Shown here one piece after another: positions 47,629-59,416 of a stretch of 64,000 nucleotides of DNA. Numbering within the stretch: position 1 is the first letter of the stretch; each line of letters opens with the position of its first letter. Location of the stretch: assembly GCF_000711695.1 (NCBI RefSeq), contig NW_013547020.1:393299-457298 (forward strand). Direction: 5' to 3'. The translations under genes were made by a program, and so were the position numbers. The notes below the pieces were generated by a model, which was not told the origin of the DNA, ran no database searches, and saw only the letters and a list, made by a program, of their open reading frames with translations. This DNA is from Tilletiaria anomala UBC 951 (lineage: Eukaryota; Basidiomycota; Exobasidiomycetes; Georgefischeriales; Tilletiariaceae).

Positions 47629-48350
47629 TCCACCATGTAATCACACAGAGCGCGCCTTTGGAGTTTGCGAAGGTGATACAGGTACAGGGGTTTCTTTCAC
47701 TGCGCACACGAGGGAGACGGTAGGGCTAGTTTTGCTCGGTCTTCGACATGCGCCGGTATCTATGACCGCCACACCTCCCGGGGTCTGCTAAGCCCAAGTT
47801 GCGAACGTGCACTCCGAGAGATTCAGGCGTAGATCTTCCGTTTGCATAAGGCCCAGACAGCACGGTCCGCACTTGAGCCATGTAGCAGTGCACACGTGCT
47901 GCCTCACCTGAAAATGGGCCCTTGACGTGGCAGCTATGATGGCCAGCACTTCTGGTACCGTCGAGCTGATGATTTTAAATTCGACATGGAGCCCATTCTC
48001 AGCAGTCGTGGTGGTTGGTAGTGCATAGCGCTGCGCTGTGCTCACAGGCATCTTTCTTGTGCAGCGAGGGTAGCGAGTAGCGAGCATTCTGCAGGGTATC
48101 GGCTCCATGATGCCAGGGAAAAGGCGTTGCGCTTGTTCGCATACCGAGTTGAAGAGGAGGAAGAATAGGAAGTATTAATTATGTGAGACGCGTCGTGCAC
48201 CATGCGCGACGCGTTGGCTGATAGAGCAACAGGTTCATCATCACTCGTTAACACTTCGGCTCACACTTCGTTCATTGTAGCCAGTAGCAGCCATTTGTAA
48301 GATCCGACAACAATTCAGCAGGGCACAGGAAGAGCGAAAACACCCACGCC
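47629..48350. other. intergenic
   Basis: About 720 bp between two + strand genes. Frames present on the - strand (47788-48108, 48042-48254) have no motifs. The final 100 bp precede a clear start codon in good context (CACGCCATGT). Confidence 0.4.
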
Positions 48351-50691
48351 ATGTCTGCCACAACCGCGACCTCAATGCACGGGAAGGGCGCTCAGCTCCC
48401 GCATGATGGCCCGCTCTTACACCCACTTAGCGTGAACCCGCACTTGGAGCAGCTTGCGCTCGACTCATTCGAGGAGAACATGAGTAAGTGAATCGATATG
48501 TAAAACTAAATTTCTGGACCCTAAGGGTCAAGAGCTGATGTGAAGGACAAAACCTCTGGCAGTCCCAAATGCAATCGGCTTCCTGCGGAGACTCATGCTC
48601 AACTCGGTTCCTCCAACGGTGTGCGTCCATACTACTGGACGAGGGCGTTTTGGCTGATGAAACTCTGACCTTCTGTTCGACTCGTGCATGTGCAGCACTA
48701 TGATTCAATTCATAATTGCTGTTGCCCTGTGCTCACCAAAAGCAGCAGTCAAGCGTACGGAGGAGAAAGCAAGACGACTCCGAACCGAAAAGTACCGTCT
48801 TGAACTGTCTGCAAAGCCCACTCCAGAAGACATTGTCGCGGCCCTCGACTTGCTGCACCGCATTGGGGACATGTATCCTGGGGAGCTGATAACTGCCTTG
48901 CCGCCATATTCACCGGGAGGTACAGGCGATGATGGCCAAGTGCCTCCCAATCCAGCTTCTGCGTATGCTTCTTTCGCTATCCCGCGGCCCACTTCACGTC
49001 TTGATCCGGAAGCGTCTTTCTCCAGCTCTGAGCTACCCATCCGGATGTACGTCTGGGACTACTTGATGACGTGCAGGGACATATGGTCTCTTGCGGACAT
49101 CAAGGAGGAGTACTGGGAAATCAACCCTACCGCAGCGGCGGAGCGCCGCAAGCATAAGCGAAAGTTAAGACAGCAAATCCCGCAGAGCGATCCATCCAGC
49201 TCGAAATCGAGAGACTTATCGGGCTTCTGGAATGTTCTCAGCGTCGTAGCCCCCGTGTGGAAGGCACAGCACGAGTTCATCCGGCGCAATCTGCGCGAGC
49301 GCGGGCTTGCGTGGCGTCCTCCTCCCGCGGGTGAGTGTCAATTTCTTTCTCGCTTGACCGATAGCTTTGTTGCTCATGCACGCTCTCACCTTCGAATGTA
49401 TTGCAGAAGTGTCAAAGCTCTCACTCGTCCATCAGTGCTTCCACTCGGTATTGCCTCGTACAAGAGGGTGGTCGGCAGCAACGGACCTCAAGACGATGCT
49501 CGATACGCTTGCCTCCGGCCTCAAGTCATCTGAATTCCAGCGTCCCATTGCCGGCAAAGCCTTACCAAGTCGAAAGTCGGTTGCCCTATCCATTCTTCAG
49601 GAAGTTTTCTTCCTCTGTGAGATTGATCTGATCGACTCGTCCGCGATCTTGCGATGGCTCGGGCCGCAGTGCGGCGTCGAGGTCGTCCTTGATGATGATG
49701 ACAATCCCATCGCCCTAGGTCCGGATGAAGGAAAAGTGGAGCCGTCGACTCTCACCTTGGAGAACGTAAAGGAGATTGAGAATGTGAGTTGGTGCACATA
49801 TACCGAAACGAGACACACCTGACACAGCCCCGATTGGCTTAGCAGCTGTTGCGAGGCATGACGAGTGCATGGTTTCCGATGCTGAAAGGCTACCAAATCT
49901 TCGAAAGGTCGCTATCAGTAGGTGCGCAAAACCTTGTGCGCAATGCCTCACAACTGGCGCCAAATCATTCTCAGAGCGTTGGTGTCACGCTTAGCTCCCA
50001 GAGCCAGATAGTCAATCTTTCTGACGCTCTTCTCAAGCATGAATACCGCTCTCTGCCTGGCCTGCACGAGTTTTTAACTAAACACAAAAGCGCAGCTTTG
50101 CAACGAAAGATCGCACAGCTGCACGCTTTTGGCAGCTTCGGTGTCAATGAGCCGACAGACACGGATCCCAATACTGTGCCCGCGTGGCAAGCCTTTATCC
50201 CTGCCAAGGAACGCATCTCTGCCAGGGAGCGGGATAATGCTGCCCGAGGAGGAAACATTGCAGCAGCGAGGCGAAAAAGGTCACGCGCTGCTTCTGTTCA
50301 GCCCGCAGCTGGCACAGCTTCCGATGACCACGTCGACGCAGACAAGCTACGCGCGCGGACATTTCTTACTGCCTATCGAGCCTTGCAGCTGCGCGCCGCC
50401 TTAAGGGTTTACGCGATACGCGCCATGATGGTTCGCAGGTCTCCAAACAGTCAGGCCCTTCGCCAAAGCGGTGCAGCCCTGATTGCAGATGCGAAATATC
50501 TGCTTCTACGCGTCCAACCCGCAGCAGCGGAGCTTGTGCAGGTGTACGAGCTAGAGTCACAACAGGCCGCATCGCTCAACGACTCGAAATTGATGGTGCT
50601 GTGGAATCAAAGTCTCGTCGCGTTCCAATCTGCCCGGGATGCGCTCGAAGTGGAGATTCAAGCGCTGATGTGGTGTATGGACTTTCCGTGA
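48351..50691 (+). CDS. uncharacterised 646-aa protein
   Basis: Four exons, 48351-48483, 48746-49330, 49407-49783 and 49846-50691, give 646 aa. The first intron is long (262 bp) and ends in a GCAGCAG repeat, so the acceptor could be 3 bp either way. The last acceptor is also a NAGNAG (TTAGCAG). The protein is mostly helical by composition. It has a charged segment (KRTEEKARRLRTEKYRLEL), MYVWDYLMTCRDIWSLADI near the middle, an acidic VVLDDDDNP, and a basic stretch ARRKRSRAAS that may be a nuclear signal. I recognise no domain. Clean splice structure and consistent codon use argue that it is real. It converges on the DAL2-DAL3 gene, only 79 bp between stop codons. Confidence 0.75.
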
Positions 50692-50708
50692 CACAGCCGA
50701 TGGTTGCT

Positions 50709-50762
50709 TGTATGTTTGTATGTATGTATATACGTGTGTTTGGATGTGTATGTATGTATGCG
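50709..50762. repeat. TATG/TGTG microsatellite between convergent stop codons
   Basis: An imperfect (TATG)n and (TGTG)n tract fills most of the 79 bp between the stops of the 646-aa gene and the DAL2-DAL3 gene. Both transcripts must end in or beyond it. Confidence 0.8.
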
Positions 50763-50770
50763 CACCACGT

Positions 50771-52854
50771 CTACACTGTGAATAAAGCCACCGGCGCATC
50801 GTATAAGATCTCATCACAGTTCAGTTCCGGTGCTGTCTTGCTCTCGTTGACCACGCAAGCAAAGTCCGTAGGCGCGCTCCCAAGCGCGACCATGGGGTGG
50901 TGCCAGACACCGGGATGGTAGGAGATGCCTTGCGTCGTCTGCGCGTGGAACGCTGTCAGGGTCGACAGGTCCGGCTTGTCATCTTCACCACGTGAGGCGT
51001 GCGCACGTTGATAAATCGGGAAGTCAGCTTCTGGTTTGCGTATGGAGATATCATGTAACACACCTTTTCCATTAAGAGCTACAATGACCAAGTAACCTTC
51101 CTGACCTGTACTCGCTGCCGCTGCTGGTGTCATGGGAAAAAACGCCTGCGTGGTGAATTGATGCCGCTCAAGCACTTTAACACCCAACGGCAAGGAGAAC
51201 GGAGTGCAACGGTAGAGATGGATGGAGGTTTCAGCCTGCACGCTCGCGTGAGTCTGATAGCTTGACAGCACCGGTGCCTGTGAGACAAACTTTTTCGCAG
51301 TGTCCTGGTTGACTTGTAGCACGTTGCTGTTGGCTGCGCAGGATGCGGAGGAAGGAAGGCCGATCACAGAGCCATATGGGACAAAGGCGTCTGTTGTGAG
51401 CGGCGCAGCCTTCGCAGGGGTGAGGTCAGATGCGCCTGGAACTTGAGGAAATGCTTTGTTCCGTGAGTCTGGAAACGGGATCGGCGGCAGGGGGTCGGCA
51501 CGCCCGCTAAGCGGCGCTGCGCGTCGCCCCACGATTCGCACACGTTTGATGCCGCCGTCCTGCAGATAGAGAAGGTTGTCGGGAGTTAGTAATGTTCCCT
51601 GCGCAGTTTTGGAAAGGAGAGGAGCGCACCGGATGCATGGTGACCTTAACGTGCGTGTACGGCTTCCCCTCAACGGCTTGTAGGGGTAAAAAATGTTGTT
51701 TGCCAGGCCCCATCTTGGCCCTTGGAGCGATGAGCGTCCACTGGATCCCGCTCTCCTTCTCCCCTTCTTCCCCTTGACCCGCAGTGACAGGCCATTCCTC
51801 CATGGAATCTCCAACGTGACAAGCATGCAGCTCGACGCTCTCTGGAAAGTTGCCGAGGAAGTGTGCCGTGTCAATCTCGGCATAGTTCAACAGCCCTGCT
51901 TCGCCGAGCTTGATGACGACGAAGTCCTTGTGCCCCGGCGAGCGTGAGCGCTTCGTCTCCCATCCATCTCCCATGTCCTTCCCGCGGCCTGGTAAGAGAA
52001 GGTTCGCACCGACGCCAAAGTGCTGGTCGGATGTGCTAGCGTAGTGCGAGCGAGTGGAATTCAAGTCAGAGTTCGGGTTTAGAGCAGAGATGAAGAGCAC
52101 GAAAAGAAATCACGCACTAGACAACACGCCCACCATTCATGACATGTGCAAGATCAACCACATTTAAAGCTGCATCTGCAGTTTCCGGAGTTGCATGCTC
52201 GCTGAAGCCGAGGCCAAGTGGCGGCGGTGGAATGTTGCCGTACACTCGGAAACGTGCGATACCGCCATCGGGGATCATGTGCAGCTTGATGTGGGTAAAG
52301 TGGGTAGCAGGGGGCGAGGTGAGGACAAAAAGATGTCGGGAAGATGGACCGCACGGAGTCTTTGGCAGGACACATTCCCACTACAATAAGAGCGTGGTCA
52401 GACGAGTTCAAACCATGTGCAGACATCTTTCATCGCTCACGCGAGGGTCTGTATCTTTCAAGGCTTCGCTCTTTGCCTCCTCGTCTGGCGGTATCGCGAT
52501 AGCGTAAATCTGTACCTCTGGGGCTTCATTTCCATTAAAGTTGGCCGTGTCGACATCGAAACCCTTGATGAAAGCGCCTGCCTTGGGACCCAATCGCAGG
52601 ATGACCCAGTCATACGGTTGGGAGTTGTGTCGCCGTGTCTCCCAACCATCGAAGAGCGCACCGGCAGGTCCGAACTGGCCTTTCATCGATTGCGCGGGAG
52701 GTACCTTGAGCAGATCAGATGCAGGCGCAAACCACTCATCGCTGCAGGAGAGGACATGGCCGCCGAGCGCTACGGAGGAGACTTCGGTCGATGTCGCGCC
52801 CAGCACGCGGTCAAAGTTCTCGAGTGGGACCTGCTCGAATGCGGGCGATGGCAT
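50771..52854 (-). CDS. DAL2-DAL3: allantoicase / ureidoglycolate lyase fusion protein
   Basis: Four exons, 52854-52441, 52380-52118, 52035-51630 and 51559-50771, give 623 aa with introns of 60, 82 and 70 bp. The first two-thirds hold the two allantoicase repeats. Repeat one has GALFDGWETRRHN and IKLHMIPDGGIARFRVYG. Repeat two has SDQHFGVGANLLLPGRG, DMGDGWETKRSR and MHPDGGIKRVRIVG. From about residue 410 the ureidoglycolate lyase domain follows, with GYLVIVALNGKG, a Gln-Gly-Ile-Ser-Tyr-His-Pro-Gly-Val-Trp-His core and FACVVNE. The product would turn allantoate into glyoxylate and urea in one chain, in the purine nitrogen pathway. A similar fusion is known in Cryptococcus (DAL2,3,3). Upstream ATG 52929 is possible. 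Confidence 0.92.
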
Positions 52855-53397
52855 GGTGGTAGTTTGTGTCTGCAATGGAATGAAAAAGGAGTTTGCGGGG
52901 GCGAAGGCGGAGGCGCTCAATCTGACCAAATGTGCAGGTGAGAGGGGTACAAAGGTGCGAAGCGAGCTGCAGCAGGTGGCATCGAAAGCGAGTATTTAAG
53001 CATATCTCCTTCAGGCGGGACATGCGTTCGCTCTCGTCGCAGATCCACCAATGTCCTTCGGATGTCACTTCCGCGATTCCGGACTAGACGGCTTTGCTTC
53101 CGAAAGGTTTCGGGAATTAGGGTTTCTGCTCCCATGCCACCTTCACGTTCGTCTTACCCCACGAATCCCCGCGGAGGTTCCTTCGTATCATCACAGCGGT
53201 AAGACATAGTACAGGAAAAGAGCGTAATCTCGGCCGTATTCCATCAGAAGTCTCGGCTGGCTAGAGGATTTGGCCCTGCCGTTTCCCTGCGCAACATCTC
53301 GCTCATCGATTTCCCATGCAGCCTTTTTCCGGGTACCGCAGAATCGCAGTCGGCATCGCCATTACTCGTCGCCTGGCGGTGTGCTTCCGACAGCTAT
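52855..53397. other. intergenic, upstream of the DAL2-DAL3 gene
   Basis: About 540 bp. I looked for GATA-type nitrogen elements (GATAAG or CTTATC) and saw none. A TATTTAAG run at 52992-52999 could be a core promoter element. No gene. Confidence 0.4.
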
Positions 53398-54848
53398 TTA
53401 TGGTATGGGCGAATATTTCTGATCAAGCTGCAGCAGGAACCTGGCAACGTACTGTACCAAGAAAAGTGTTAAATTAATATCAGCCCGGCGTTTTCAGGGT
53501 TCGCAAAAGCATGCATCGATGACTTACGTTGTACTCGGGACCGGCGATGCGCACGAAGAGGAAGTAAATGATGGAAATGAAGAAGAGCACGAATGTGAAT
53601 GGGCGGCGAGCCACTACATCTGCAAGTATAGGAAAGAAGAGGGTCAGGTATAGGGGAAAGGGGAGAAACAGAGACCAAAAGCGAAAACGCGAACAACCAA
53701 GACGCACCTATCACGCCAGCCGACGCGACCTTTTCGCCCTTCTGCCACCTCTCCCACGTATCCGCCTCGCGGCTAGGGTTGAGCTTGGCCATACGCACGT
53801 TCCAGTCGAGCATCTTGCCGCTGGGAAGGTGGTAGACGCAGAGCGTCGGCGCGGCGATGATGTTGAGCTTGCTGGCGAGGTGGACGCGCGAAAAAGGACG
53901 CAAGTACGCCTCGCCGGACGTGTCCGAGTGCGAGAGCGACTCGTCAATATCTGCCTCACCAGCCAGCAAAAAGTTCTCCGCATTGTACAGCGCAGCGGAA
54001 GGGTGTGGCATAGCGGCCAGGTCCTTTTGTGTCGCCGTTGTCGTCGCGCTCGATGGTGTTTCGCTCGACGACGGGTCCGGCGACGAGCCGTCGGTCCACA
54101 CCATCGAAACCCACGGCTTGCCCTTTATGCCGGCCTTGTACCACTGCTCATCCACATCGACGCTGACGTAGACCACTTTGAACTCGTTTGGATGTCGCAG
54201 ACAGAAATTGGTGATGGTCTTGTGGTACTCTTTGAGCGGCTGCCCTGCCCACTGGCTGCTGAAGTAGAAGCCGACGCACTTAACGTCTCTCCCGAAGTGC
54301 TTGCGCAGATTGATCGCCTTGCCGCGCTCATCGACCAACCGGAGCCTGCGCAGGAGCGGGTCTGGGTGTTGATACTGCACTGCGGGCGGTAACTTCTTGT
54401 ACTGTGACGCGGACGGCTTGAGCGCTGAGCGCAGCGTCGGTTGCCCGGAAAGCGTCGGGTGAGACGAGGGTTGCGCGCTGAATCCGGCCGCTGAGACGGA
54501 GACTGGGATGGACGCGACCGAGGAAGAGGTGGACATGTCGTTGAGGACAGCGCCATTGGCACCACCTGCGCCTGCGCCGATACCTGCAGCGGATGCGCCA
54601 TCGGCACTCGGCATCGCGCTGACGGTTACGCTATCCTCTACCCCAAAAGAGACAGAGCGCCGCGGTGTACGTGCGCCAGGCCGCTCGAAACCGGCTACCT
54701 CAATGCTTGCTGGATCTACGTTCGGCGGGGGAAGCGCTGCCATCTCCGTCAGCTTCGCAACCGGTGCCGGCAAGGAATGCTGCGAAGGGGCAGCATCAGT
54801 CGTACCAAGCGTGTGAGCGACGCGGTCGGTGTCGGTATTAATATGCAT
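53398..54848 (-). CDS. nucleoredoxin-like membrane protein without catalytic cysteines
   Basis: Three exons, 54848-53708, 53619-53528 and 53451-53398, give 428 aa. After a disordered Ser/Ala-rich leader comes a thioredoxin fold of the nucleoredoxin type: KCVGFYFSSQWAGQPLKEY, then EFKVVYVSVDVDEQWYKAG and KPWVSMVW. The redox motif WCPPC is replaced by WAGQP, so disulfide chemistry is not expected. A Ser/Thr-rich insert of about 60 residues follows. Exon 2 adds a C-terminal membrane helix (FTFVLFFISIIYFLFVRIA), and the last exon adds YVARFLLQLDQKYSPIP. It is probably tail-anchored, facing the cytosol. Other in-frame starts are 54953 and 54743; 54848 is a compromise given the TATA box at 54986. 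Confidence 0.75.
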
Positions 54849-54985
54849 TGCGCAGGAGCCAAGCGAGGTGTGCGAAAGCAGGCAGGGGGGCTTTGTCAGG
54901 ACTGAGACGATCGGCGCGGTCTTGCATGCGCGTGTGGCGTGCACAGAGGACATACCTTATTTCCGCCCTATGCGCCTTCCTTGGC

Positions 54986-54994
54986 CTTTTTATA
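54986..54994 (-). promoter_or_regulatory. TATA box of the nucleoredoxin-like gene
   Basis: TATAAAAAG on the - strand, about 140 bp upstream of the chosen start and about 35 bp before ATG 54953. Its spacing argues that 54953 would have almost no leader. Confidence 0.45.
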
Positions 54995-55785
54995 GAGGCC
55001 GCAGTTTGTAGCTAAACGTGCAACGACTCAATGGACTGTAGCCCCGGTTGTCACAGGCCGGGATTGACGGGGGGGGGGGGAGTGCGTGCCTTGTCGTACC
55101 TATCGACGAAAGAAGAGCGGTTCGCACATGCATATGCAACTATACAACGCGGATTCAACGAACCGATGATGGCGAGAGGTGACGAGAGCGGAGAGACGGG
55201 GCGTGCCTTTGCTGTTGGCATTGGCTTTTTCGTATTGGGATGGCCCACGCGCCGCAAGGAAGTGCCGCACCACCACCCAATCAAATACGTAGGCTAATGA
55301 CCGATGAGGCGCTCGGAGGCCCGAGTCCGGATTGAAGCGCAGCCTTCCATGGCCACTCTTGAATACTATGTATAAAATCTACTTGCCCTTCACAAACCAT
55401 CCAAAAAACCCTTTGCACTGGCCTCATCGTCCGTCCACATGCTCCAGAAGTGGTAACGCAGACGTGATGCTCGTTGCTGCTACTGCCTGGTGAGTTGTGG
55501 GGCCTTGGGGCGACGAATTCGGGGAGTTTTGAAAGGACTGCTCCGGATGAATAACCCTACTTGAGTCCCTCGCCTTTCTTTTTCTGCGGCAAGGCTTTGC
55601 CCAGGAGAAAGAAAGAAAGGAAGAAAGTGCGACGCATCGGAGTATCGCTCGACTAGTTGCACAGAATCACTTGATGCATCTCTTCCTCAAAAGATTTTGA
55701 GATTGTTGGTAGCGACTCAATACCCATCACGCAGGTTGAGAACGTCACCACGAGCACTTGCCTCGCCAAAAAACCTAGGAAGTTC
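54995..55785. other. divergent intergenic region between the nucleoredoxin-like gene and HTS1
   Basis: About 790 bp. It contains a run of twelve G at 55069-55080 and an AAGAAAGAAAGGAAGAAAG purine tract near 55609-55630. No gene; frames are short. Confidence 0.45.
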
Positions 55786-57903
55786 ATGGGCGTGCTGTTG
55801 CGCTCATCAAAGCTAGCCGCCGCTGCCGCTCCCACGCTCCGATCGGTCGGTAAACGTTGCACACCTCGAGGCCCTGCGACTCGGACAGCGACTGCAATTG
55901 GATCTTCATTTGGTGCTCGTCCACGTGTGCCAACATACAAGCCACTTCATATCGCCTCTTCAGACAGTCGGCCTGAAGAAGTCAATATGGCGGCATCACA
56001 GACTGGCCAACTGGGTAATGACCAAACTGCCGCGCTGCAGGCCTCCATCTTAGAGCAAGGCCACAAGGTCCGTGAACTCAAGGCTGCCAAAGCGAGTCCG
56101 GAAGAGGTCAAAGCTCAGGTAGATGTTCTGCTCGAGCTCAAAAAACAAATGGAACTCCTCACAGTCGGCGCAGGCGGTAGCGCAAGCGGCTCCAAGAAAG
56201 GATCTTCGGGTGGGAAGCTGGTCATAAAAACACCCAAGGGGACGCGGGATTGGGAGCCATTGTCGATGGCACTCCGATCACAGATATTCTCCAAGATCAC
56301 CAAAGTATTCGAGACGCACGGCGCTGTCACCATCGACACACCTGTCTTTGAACTTAAGGAGATTCTCACCGGAAAATATGGCGAGGATGGAGGGAAACTC
56401 ATCTACGACCTGCAGGACCAGGGTGGAGAACTCTGCAGTCTGCGGTACGATTTGACTGTTGGTAATTCAGCCCCGCGCTCATTGCGCTCACTAACGAGAC
56501 CCAAAAACATAATCTGATGCTGCTGATTGTCCTACAGGTCCCCTTCGCTCGATTTGTCGCCATGAACCCATCCGATTACGGCACCATCAAGCGCTACCAC
56601 ATCGCCAAGGTCTACCGACGAGATCAGCCGGTGATGACCAAGGGCCGCTTCCGCGAATTCTACCAATGTGATATCGACATTGCCGGCGTGTACGACCCCA
56701 TGGTGCCGGATGCAGAGGTGCTCTCCATCCTTGTAGAGGCGCTCGAAGCCCTCGAGATGGGCGAGTTCACCATCAAGATCAACCACCGCAAGATCCTCGA
56801 TGCCATCTTTAGCATCTGTGGCGTGCCAGAAGAGAAGATCCGTACCATCTCTAGCGCAGTGGACAAACTCGACAAGTCGCCCTGGAGCGAGGTTAAGCGG
56901 GAAATGGTTGTCGATAAGGGTCTGGACGAAAGCATCGCCGATCACATCGGCGAATACGTCAAGCTCAAGGGCTCACGCGACCTGCTTGAGAAGCTCGAGA
57001 TGGACGAAAAGCTTTCCGCTCACCCGCTTGCAGCGCAGGGTCTCAAGGATATGGCGCTTCTTTTCAACTACCTCGACATCTTTGGCGTCACACGCCGTAT
57101 GAGCTTCGACCTTAGCCTCGCTCGCGGCCTCGATTACTATACTGGCATCATCTACGAGGCCGTCACATCTGCCTCCGCCCCGCCAGGCTTCACCGAGGAA
57201 GGTGCAGCAGCCAAGCCCATTGTGCGGTCAGAAAGTTCGGCCAGCAGCAGCAAGAAGAGCAAGAAAAAGCCTGAGGGGGAAGATGAGGAGGTCGACGAGA
57301 GCACGGTCGGCGTCGGCTCGATCGCTGCCGGCGGGCGGTACGATAACCTTGTCGGCATGTTCTCCAACTCGAAGAAGCCCGATGCAGTACCCTGCGTTGG
57401 CGTCAGCATCGGCGTCGAGCGCGTGTTTGCTATCAAAATGCAACAGCTCAGGGACGCACAGGCGAGGGGAGAGCCGATGAGCGTCAGACCCAAGAAGGTA
57501 GAGGTCTTTGTGATGAACATGGGTGATGGTCTGCTTGCCGAACGCATGCAAGTCGCCAAGATGCTTTGGGACCACGACATCAAGGTGCGCTGGGGTGCTC
57601 TCGTTTCCGCACGACCATCTGTCACAGGCTGACTTTCTCCTTTTTCTTTTCCTTTCTTTGACGCAGGCCGAGTTCCTGTACAAAAACAAGCCAAAAGTGC
57701 AGCAATCCTTCGCGGCGATCGAGAAGGACCGCGTACCGTTCGCCGTCATGCTGGCACCAGAAGAGTGGAAGGCCGGTATCGTACGCGTCAAGGCGCAGCT
57801 GGGCAAAGGCAGTGAAGAAGGCGCGGGCAAAGGCGACGAAGTCAAGTTGGACAAACTAGTTTCGTATCTCAAGAGTAGGATCGCCGAGATGACACAGGTG
57901 TAA
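55786..57903 (+). CDS. HTS1: histidyl-tRNA synthetase, dual mitochondrial/cytosolic
   Basis: Three exons, 55786-56457, 56538-57584 and 57667-57903, give 651 aa. The first donor is an unusual GTTGGT; only it rebuilds LRYDLTVPFARF. The class II core shows [21 protein letters not shown] (motif 2), [11 protein letters not shown] (HisA) and [13 protein letters not shown] (HisB). The anticodon-binding domain ends the protein. ATG 55786 opens an Arg/Ala/Ser-rich presequence with no acids for 30 residues. A second in-frame ATG at 55987 (MAASQTGQ) gives a 584-aa form without it. Yeast HTS1 makes both isoforms from one gene this way. Residues about 75-120 form a helical WHEP-like hairpin ([20 protein letters not shown]). 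Confidence 0.95.
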
Positions 57904-57971
57904 ACGCGTGCGTTGGTGTAGAATGCAGCGTGAAGTTTCCTCACAATACATGAATGCATGCTGCGAAGTGA

Positions 57972-59416
57972 TTATATGTGATGATGCGTCTGACGCGCTT
58001 CCAGCGCCACTCTCAGCGGCCGCAGGAGCTCGTCCAAAGGGTTCTTGCGTTGAGTAACAGGATCAATGTTGAAAAGTTTCGCCATGTCTTCGATACTCTT
58101 CGCCTGTGCCATCTTCTGCTTCAAAGTGTTCGCATCGGCTTTCGACAACGCATTCTTGCCTTGCTCCCCTTCGTAAGGTTTGCTGACGGGCTTGCTCTGT
58201 TCCTTCTTGCTCGCACTGGGCGCGGCCGGTTGCAATGCCGGGCGAATGGCCAGTTGGTTCATGCAGTACTTGGTGTTTCCAAAGGGGTTATCGAGCGCCA
58301 GTGCATAGCGCACCCAAGCTGGTGCTACGACACTCTTGACGCTTAGGGGTGGAGCCGATCGCCGAAAGACGCTCGGATTGGACTCAGCGCCGCGGGCAAT
58401 CATGGCCGCAGTGACGCCTGTGAGGTCCATGATCCGCTGCGCCTCCTCCGGGTCCCAGCAGTCGCCATTGACGACCACGGGGACTTGTCCAGCGCTTTCC
58501 ACCTTGATCACCTGTGCAATTTCAATCAGACGCGAACTCAACGCCTTTTCGCGTGGTCGCATTTCTTTTGTGCGGCAGTGGACAGTGATGGCGTCTACAG
58601 TGCTGGTGCGAACAATTTTTTTGACCAAGTCGAGGGTCTCTTCTTGCGTTGGTAGCAGGCGAATCTTGCACGTCACGCTCACATGCGAGGGTGCAGCTTT
58701 GCGCATGGCTACGAGAATATCGCAGAGAAGATCAGGTGTGGAGAGCAAGTTGCTGCCCATTCCTCCGTGCGTGCTGAAAGGCTTGGGGCAGCCGCAATTG
58801 AGATCCACGCCCGCGACATCCTGCGCAACGTGGGACACGGCCGCATATGCGAGAGCCGGGGTGGCGCTACCGAGTTGGAAGATCATGTATGGCTTTTCGA
58901 TCGGGTGCGTAGAGAAAACCTCCCGTTCTGCCGAGCCGGCGTCGGCTGGCCTACTGCCGGCAGCATCTGCGCGAATATATCTTATGATACCAGTGCGGTC
59001 TGACGACAGAGAATGTCAGCACTTTTTTGAGGAATTGATCCGTTTAGCTCGAACTCACTATCTACGACGCGGTCAGTACCGATTATTGCTCGGTCAACAA
59101 TCTCTGGACTCCAAACCAGATCAGCGCCATGTTCCAGCGAGATGAGGCGAGTTGGCAGTGTCCCGATGCGAACCATAGGTGCGAGGAAGAGACCTTTGGA
59201 AAAATCGATCCTTGATGTGGATTTGGGTAGTGGAGTATCTGGCACGCCCTTGACGCCCATGCGTTCCATGTAGTCTGCTTGCCGTGCCTTTTGAGATTGT
59301 GCAACCTTGAGCTGCTTGTCCACCTCTTCGCCAGTATCTTGAACTCTCCGCCGTTTTGCAGGGGGCGGAGGATCGGTGACAGTATCAGCTGTACGTAAGG
59401 GGGTGACTGAAGGCAT
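57972..59416 (-). CDS. DUS2: tRNA-dihydrouridine(20) synthase
   Basis: Two exons, 59416-59059 and 58999-57972, joined A|AC across a 59-bp intron, give 461 aa. The flavin-binding barrel begins KGLFLAPMVRIGTLPTRLI. The catalytic region is GVDLNCGCPKPFSTHGGMG, with the second Cys the usual acid that protonates the uracil ring. TVHCRTKEMRPREKA and VVVNGDCWDPEEA follow, then MIARGAESNPSVF near the FMN phosphate site. The enzyme reduces U20 in the D-loop of tRNAs using NADPH. A Lys/Arg-rich leader (PAKRRRVQD) may be a nuclear signal. The 3' end lies 69 bp from the HTS1 stop, so the two genes converge. Longer start 59581 is not supported. Confidence 0.93.
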
